Assembly (NCBI GenBank): GCA_937898895.1
Contig: CALDKL010000351.1
Coordinates: 1 to 8,107, forward strand
Source: an uncultured Verrucomicrobiae bacterium
GTDB taxonomy: Bacteria > Verrucomicrobiota > Verrucomicrobiia > Verrucomicrobiales > DEV007
DNA: 8,107 bases
Direction: 5' to 3'
Position 1 is the stretch's first letter; every line of letters starts with the position of its first letter. Both the position numbers and the translations under genes were made by a program. Of the stretch, positions 5,798 to 8,107 are shown piece after piece. The notes beneath the pieces were generated by a model. The model searched no databases. It was given only the letters and a program-made list of their open reading frames with translations, and was not told the origin of the DNA.

Positions 5798-6946
5798 ATG
5801 ACCCGATTTTTCCGACTGCTCCTTGTCCTGCCATTTGTTGCGCCCCTTTCCGCCGCTCCGGTAAAGCGGATCTGGCTTTCCCACTCCACCGGGGATCCTT
5901 CCGAGTTGGTCGTGAACTGGGAGACCGCCGCCCCCTCCGCTTCGGTGGTTGAATTCGGCGACGGACCGGAGCTTGGCAAGACCGTGATTTTGGAAACTCC
6001 GGCGACGAGGCATCAGGTGTCGATCCCCTTTGGTCACGGTGCCGGTCGCCTCCACTACCGGGTCGGGCGGGGCGATGAGGTCTCTTCGATTCACTCGGTA
6101 AAACGCTATCCGAAGGACGAATTGCGCATCGCCGTCGTCGCGGACTGGGGGTATGCGCCGGATCGCGATTTCAGCGCCCTCCTGCTCGACGACCCGCACC
6201 TTCTGCTCAGCGCCGGGGACAACGTCCCAAGCCTCCATGAGCCGGGCCGGGAAGGAACCAGGGCCTTCGCCGCGCTCATCGATGCGCACCCCGAACTGTT
6301 CCGCGCGCTTCCTTTCCTGCCCATCCTCGGCAACCACGATCGCGAGATCACTCCGCGGGGCCCCAAACCTCCCGCCCAACCCGTCTACGACATCGAGGCG
6401 ACCGCGTTCCGCGATTTTTTTGCCCTTCCCGGAGAGGAATGGAAATGGCGCTTCGAGATTGCGAACTTCGATCTCGCTCTCGTCGCACTCGACCTGAACC
6501 ATATCCAGGATTACGGCACCACCTGGCAAACCTGCCATGCCTGGCAAACCGACTCGGATCAGTTTCGCTGGTATGGCGCAACGATCAACGAACTCCGTGC
6601 GGGTTTCGTGATCACGCTCATGAATGAAAAGCGCACCTCACTCGATGCTGCGGGGAAAGGAGCCTGGCTCGGCCTGTTTGCCCGCAGCAGTGCCGTCGTC
6701 ACGGGCTTCGGCTATTTCGCGGAACGTTCCGCGCCCGTCGGCGGACCGACCCTCTTCAACACCTCCCTGTCGGGTCGCGGCGACCTCTATCTCGATCCCG
6801 CATCGCAATTTCACGCCCGAGAAAACAACTATGTCCTGTTCACCCTGAAAGCGGGTGCTCCGACGATGGCAGCGGAACTCAAATCGCTCGACGGCGTCGT
6901 GCTCGACCGTGTCGAGATCGCCCGTCGCGCCCCTGCGGAACGTTGA
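5798..6946 (+). CDS. secreted metallophosphoesterase, purple-acid-phosphatase-like, degenerate active site
   Basis: A 382-residue exported protein. It has a signal peptide (1-20, MTRFFRLLLV...LSAAP), a beta-sandwich domain like the N-terminal fibronectin-type domain of purple acid phosphatases (about 22-105), then a calcineurin-like phosphoesterase domain (about 109-352). Metal motifs present are VADWG (D116), GDN (D141) and GNHD (N179, H180, D181). The later histidine motifs are not: where a VxxH or HHP-like ligand is expected the chain reads VITLMNE (271-277), and where GHxH is expected it reads GFGYFAER (303-310). Phosphatase activity is therefore doubtful. The frame is open further upstream to 5726, but the ATG at 5798 gives the signal peptide at the very N-terminus and fits the promoter. 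It is transcribed divergently from the envelope cluster. Confidence 0.85.
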   Translation: MTRFFRLLLVLPFVAPLSAAPVKRIWLSHSTGDPSELVVNWETAAPSASVVEFGDGPELGKTVILETPATRHQVSIPFGHGAGRLHYRVGRGDEVSSIHSVKRYPKDELRIAVVADWGYAPDRDFSALLLDDPHLLLSAGDNVPSLHEPGREGTRAFAALIDAHPELFRALPFLPILGNHDREITPRGPKPPAQPVYDIEATAFRDFFALPGEEWKWRFEIANFDLALVALDLNHIQDYGTTWQTCHAWQTDSDQFRWYGATINELRAGFVITLMNEKRTSLDAAGKGAWLGLFARSSAVVTGFGYFAERSAPVGGPTLFNTSLSGRGDLYLDPASQFHARENNYVLFTLKAGAPTMAAELKSLDGVVLDRVEIARRAPAER

Positions 6947-6971
6947 CAGGAGGGAGGAAAATTTCTACCCT
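6943..6971 (+). promoter_or_regulatory. probable promoter of the AIM24-family gene
   Basis: A perfect TTGACA (6943-6948) contains the TGA stop of the preceding gene; a 17-nt spacer leads to TACCCT (6966-6971), and the ATG follows after 6 nt at 6978. This predicts a start of transcription at the initiation codon, so a leaderless mRNA. The sequence before the ATG is pyrimidine-rich (CCCTCCTCCC), the opposite of a Shine-Dalgarno sequence. A GGAGG occurs in the spacer but lies too far upstream to position ribosomes and would be outside the transcript. Confidence 0.6.
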
Positions 6972-6977
6972 CCTCCC

Positions 6978-7670
6978 ATGTCCCGTTACTCTCTCCAGGA
7001 ATTCGTCCAACAAACCTCGCAACAGGAACTCCATCAGGGCACCTTTGAGCTGGAGTCCGACCGCATGCTCGAGGTCAATCTCAACGGTCTCGTCTGGATG
7101 AAGATGGGGGCGATGGTCTCCTACCGGGGACAAATCCGCTTCACCCGCGAAGGCATCTTCGAGCAGGGACTCGGCAACCTTCTGAAAAAAGCCGTCTCGG
7201 GAGAAGGCGCACAACTGACCAAGGGCGAAGGGCAGGGAAAGATGTATCTCGCTGATCGCGGCAAAAAGATCTCCATCATCCGGCTCGAGAACGAGGCCAT
7301 CTGCGTCAACGGAAATGACATCCTTGCTTTTGAGGCCTCCGTGAAAAACGAGATCAAGATGATGCGCCGCGTCGCCGGAATGGTCGCGGGAGGACTGTTC
7401 AACTATCGGCTGTCCGGACAGGGACTCATCGCCATCACCTCGCACTACAATCCCATGACCCTGCGAGTGACTCCGGGCAATCCGGTCTTCACCGACCCGA
7501 ACGCAACCATCGCCTGGTCGGCCAACCTGAATCCGGATTTCAAAACCGATCTCAGCCTCAAATCGTTCTTTGGTCGAGGCAGCGGAGAATCCTTCCAGAT
7601 GAAATTCGAGGGCGAGGGCTTTGTTGTCGTTCAGCCCTACGAAGAAATTTGCCTGGCGAGAGGAGCCTGA
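6978..7670 (+). CDS. AIM24 family protein (TIGR00266/DUF124-like)
   Basis: A 230-residue beta-rich protein with no signal peptide or membrane segment. The repeating beta-strand pattern typical of the AIM24 fold is seen throughout: LEVNLNGLVWMKMGAMVSY (near 30-48), a glycine-rich central part, then GLIAITSHYNPMTLRV, the DPNATIAWSANL strand, and a C-terminal GESFQMKFEGEGFVVVQPY block matching the conserved end of the family. Bacterial members have no settled biochemical role; the yeast member is a mitochondrial protein. The start at 6978 is chosen because the TRP-like upstream extension (to 6855) lies within the phosphoesterase gene and the promoter sits right before this ATG. The 31-nt gap to the upstream gene is filled by that promoter, so expression is probably independent. 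Confidence 0.88.
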   Translation: MSRYSLQEFVQQTSQQELHQGTFELESDRMLEVNLNGLVWMKMGAMVSYRGQIRFTREGIFEQGLGNLLKKAVSGEGAQLTKGEGQGKMYLADRGKKISIIRLENEAICVNGNDILAFEASVKNEIKMMRRVAGMVAGGLFNYRLSGQGLIAITSHYNPMTLRVTPGNPVFTDPNATIAWSANLNPDFKTDLSLKSFFGRGSGESFQMKFEGEGFVVVQPYEEICLARGA

Positions 7671-7719
7671 TGGCGTCCACCTTGTCCGAAACACGCCGGA
7701 TAGCCCCACTGGGAACGAG

Positions 7720-7780
7720 GCTTTCCCAAGCATCGGGCGGAGGATGGGTGGCTGGAATCGTGGGGGGCGCTTGGGAAAGC
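7720..7780. repeat. 12-bp perfect inverted repeat with 37-nt spacer
   Basis: GCTTTCCCAAGC (7720-7731) is the exact reverse complement of GCTTGGGAAAGC (7769-7780), with a G-rich spacer at 7732-7768. Each arm is also a mini-hairpin, GCTT-TCCC-AAGC and GCTT-GGGA-AAGC, whose 4-nt loops are complementary. It starts 50 nt after the AIM24 stop codon. No T run follows on either strand, so it is not a standard intrinsic terminator. It could be a transcript-end stabiliser, a structured RNA or a small mobile-repeat remnant. Confidence 0.7.
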
Positions 7781-7902
7781 ACCCCTCCCTGAAACTGTTG
7801 AAGTCGCACGAAAGACTCTGCCGATCAGGCCGCAACAGGAGCCACTCGACCAGGACTTCAGGCTCTCCCTGTTCACGCAATTTCATGCGTAAGCCTCCCA
7901 CC

Positions 7903-7925
7903 GCGCTTCGGCGCCTTGCCTTTTT
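7903..7925 (+). terminator. weak hairpin with UUCG loop and T run
   Basis: A 4-bp GCGC/GCGC stem closed by a stable UUCG tetraloop (7903-7914) is followed, after 6 nt, by five T residues (7921-7925). The stem is short and the T run is not adjacent, so termination would be inefficient at best. It is the only terminator-like site between the AIM24 gene and the last gene. Confidence 0.2.
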
Positions 7926-7946
7926 CCTTCGCGCGGATGTGCCAGG

Positions 7947-7976
7947 TCTGGTAAACTCGCGCCTCCGTGTTACAAT
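7947..7976 (+). promoter_or_regulatory. possible promoter of the last gene
   Basis: TACAAT (7971-7976) matches the sigma-70 -10 consensus at 5 of 6 positions. The -35 is poor at every allowed spacing (TCTGGT at 18 nt, CTGGTA at 17 nt). The ATG of the next gene is 16 nt downstream of the -10, so a leader of about 10 nt is predicted, with no Shine-Dalgarno sequence in it. Confidence 0.35.
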
Positions 7977-7992
7977 TCCCGAATTCCCCACC

Positions 7993-8107
7993 ATGCCGAG
8001 AAGAGCCAGCTCCGGAATCAATGTCGGTCAGATCGTCGGGATCGGCGCAGCCCTGATCGGGTTTCTCGTCATCGCCGCCCTCCTTGTCAAACTGATCGCG
8101 GGCGGCC
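7993..8107 (+). CDS. N-terminus of a membrane-anchored protein (cut by window end)
   Basis: Only the first 38 codons are inside the window. The product starts with a short basic segment (MPRRASSGINVG) followed by one hydrophobic helix (about residues 13-36, QIVGIGAALIGFLVIAALLV), the layout of an uncleaved signal anchor with an inside N-terminus. No domain can be recognised from this much. The ATG is chosen over upstream in-frame codons because the basic-then-hydrophobic order begins here and a -10-like TACAAT lies 16 nt before it. Confidence 0.6.
   Translation, partial: MPRRASSGINVGQIVGIGAALIGFLVIAALLVKLIAGG

Larger units (their letters stand above)
7671..7992. other. 322-base region without a convincing gene
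   Basis: I see no gene here on either strand; the open frames lack start context and family resemblance. It holds a 12-bp perfect inverted repeat (7720-7731 with 7769-7780), a short inverted repeat ACGCA-N6-TGCGT (7875-7890), a GCGC-TTCG-GCGC hairpin (7903-7914) with a T5 run 6 nt later, and a -10-like TACAAT (7971-7976) ahead of the last gene. The frame of the last gene is open upstream to before 7744, but the translation of that stretch does not look like protein. Confidence 0.5.

Noticed and set aside
5798..6946. Frameshift as the explanation for the missing GHxH motif in the phosphoesterase
   Set aside because: The reading frame is continuous with family-like sequence on both sides of the motif (the E-R after it and the later NNYVLFTL strand), and the substitutions need several base changes, not an indel.
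6879..8021. 380-codon minus-strand open frame opposite the AIM24 gene and the following gap
   Set aside because: The AIM24 family match on the plus strand is clear; the antisense frame has no recognisable domain or start context.
7744..8107. Longer version of the last gene starting at an upstream in-frame ATG (7744)
   Set aside because: The added residues are Arg/Ser-rich and unlike a protein N-terminus, and they cross the inverted repeat and the promoter-like TACAAT; the ATG at 7993 begins a typical membrane anchor.
1..8107. CRISPR array, insertion sequence, toxin-antitoxin or phage-defence genes
   Set aside because: No regularly spaced repeats, transposase-like proteins, terminal repeats or recognisable defence domains were found on either strand.

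Overview
The window is a GC-rich bacterial chromosome segment. I infer Verrucomicrobiota or another member of the PVC group. The reasons are the pairing of DUF4350 and DUF4129 membrane proteins, a 350-residue membrane protein with a 'DHLxxV...EEYKRFxLxEIEAV' N-terminal segment of a kind I associate with that group, and the absence of Shine-Dalgarno sequences. The phylum is inferred from family recall, not from a search.

Layout. Positions 40-127 hold a complete tRNA-Ser(UGA) on the plus strand, followed by a T7 run. A tightly packed minus-strand cluster covers 5714 down to 265. In transcription order it encodes: a six-helix membrane protein of unknown function (TTG start); a 106-residue membrane-anchored zinc-finger protein (ATGA overlap); a 592-residue multi-spanning protein ending in a DUF4129 domain (9-nt gap); a 475-residue DUF4350 protein (GTGA overlap); a 55-residue lipoprotein; and a PlsC-type 1-acylglycerol-3-phosphate acyltransferase. 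Divergently, on the plus strand, lie a secreted metallophosphoesterase with a purple-acid-phosphatase-like layout (5798-6946) and an AIM24-family protein (6978-7670). A 322-base region without a convincing gene follows, holding a 12-bp perfect inverted repeat. The window ends in the first 38 codons of a membrane-anchored protein (7993 onward).

How the genes fit together. The minus-strand cluster looks like a cell-envelope operon: almost every product is membrane-bound, zinc-finger/membrane, lipidated or a phospholipid-synthesis enzyme. DUF4129 and DUF4350 proteins usually sit beside MoxR ATPase and DUF58 genes, but neither is present on either side here. The joint function of the cluster is not known to me.

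Most interesting observations. (1) The metallophosphoesterase keeps its N-terminal metal-binding motifs but has lost the C-terminal histidine motifs (GFGY where GHxH is expected), so it may be a catalytically altered or inactive phosphatase. (2) Three genes have a TTGnnA element exactly 29 nt upstream of the ATG, and no gene in the window has a Shine-Dalgarno sequence; this points to leaderless transcripts. (3) The DUF4129 protein carries an internal signal-peptide-like segment, suggesting a gene fusion. I found no CRISPR array, transposon, integrase or defence system.
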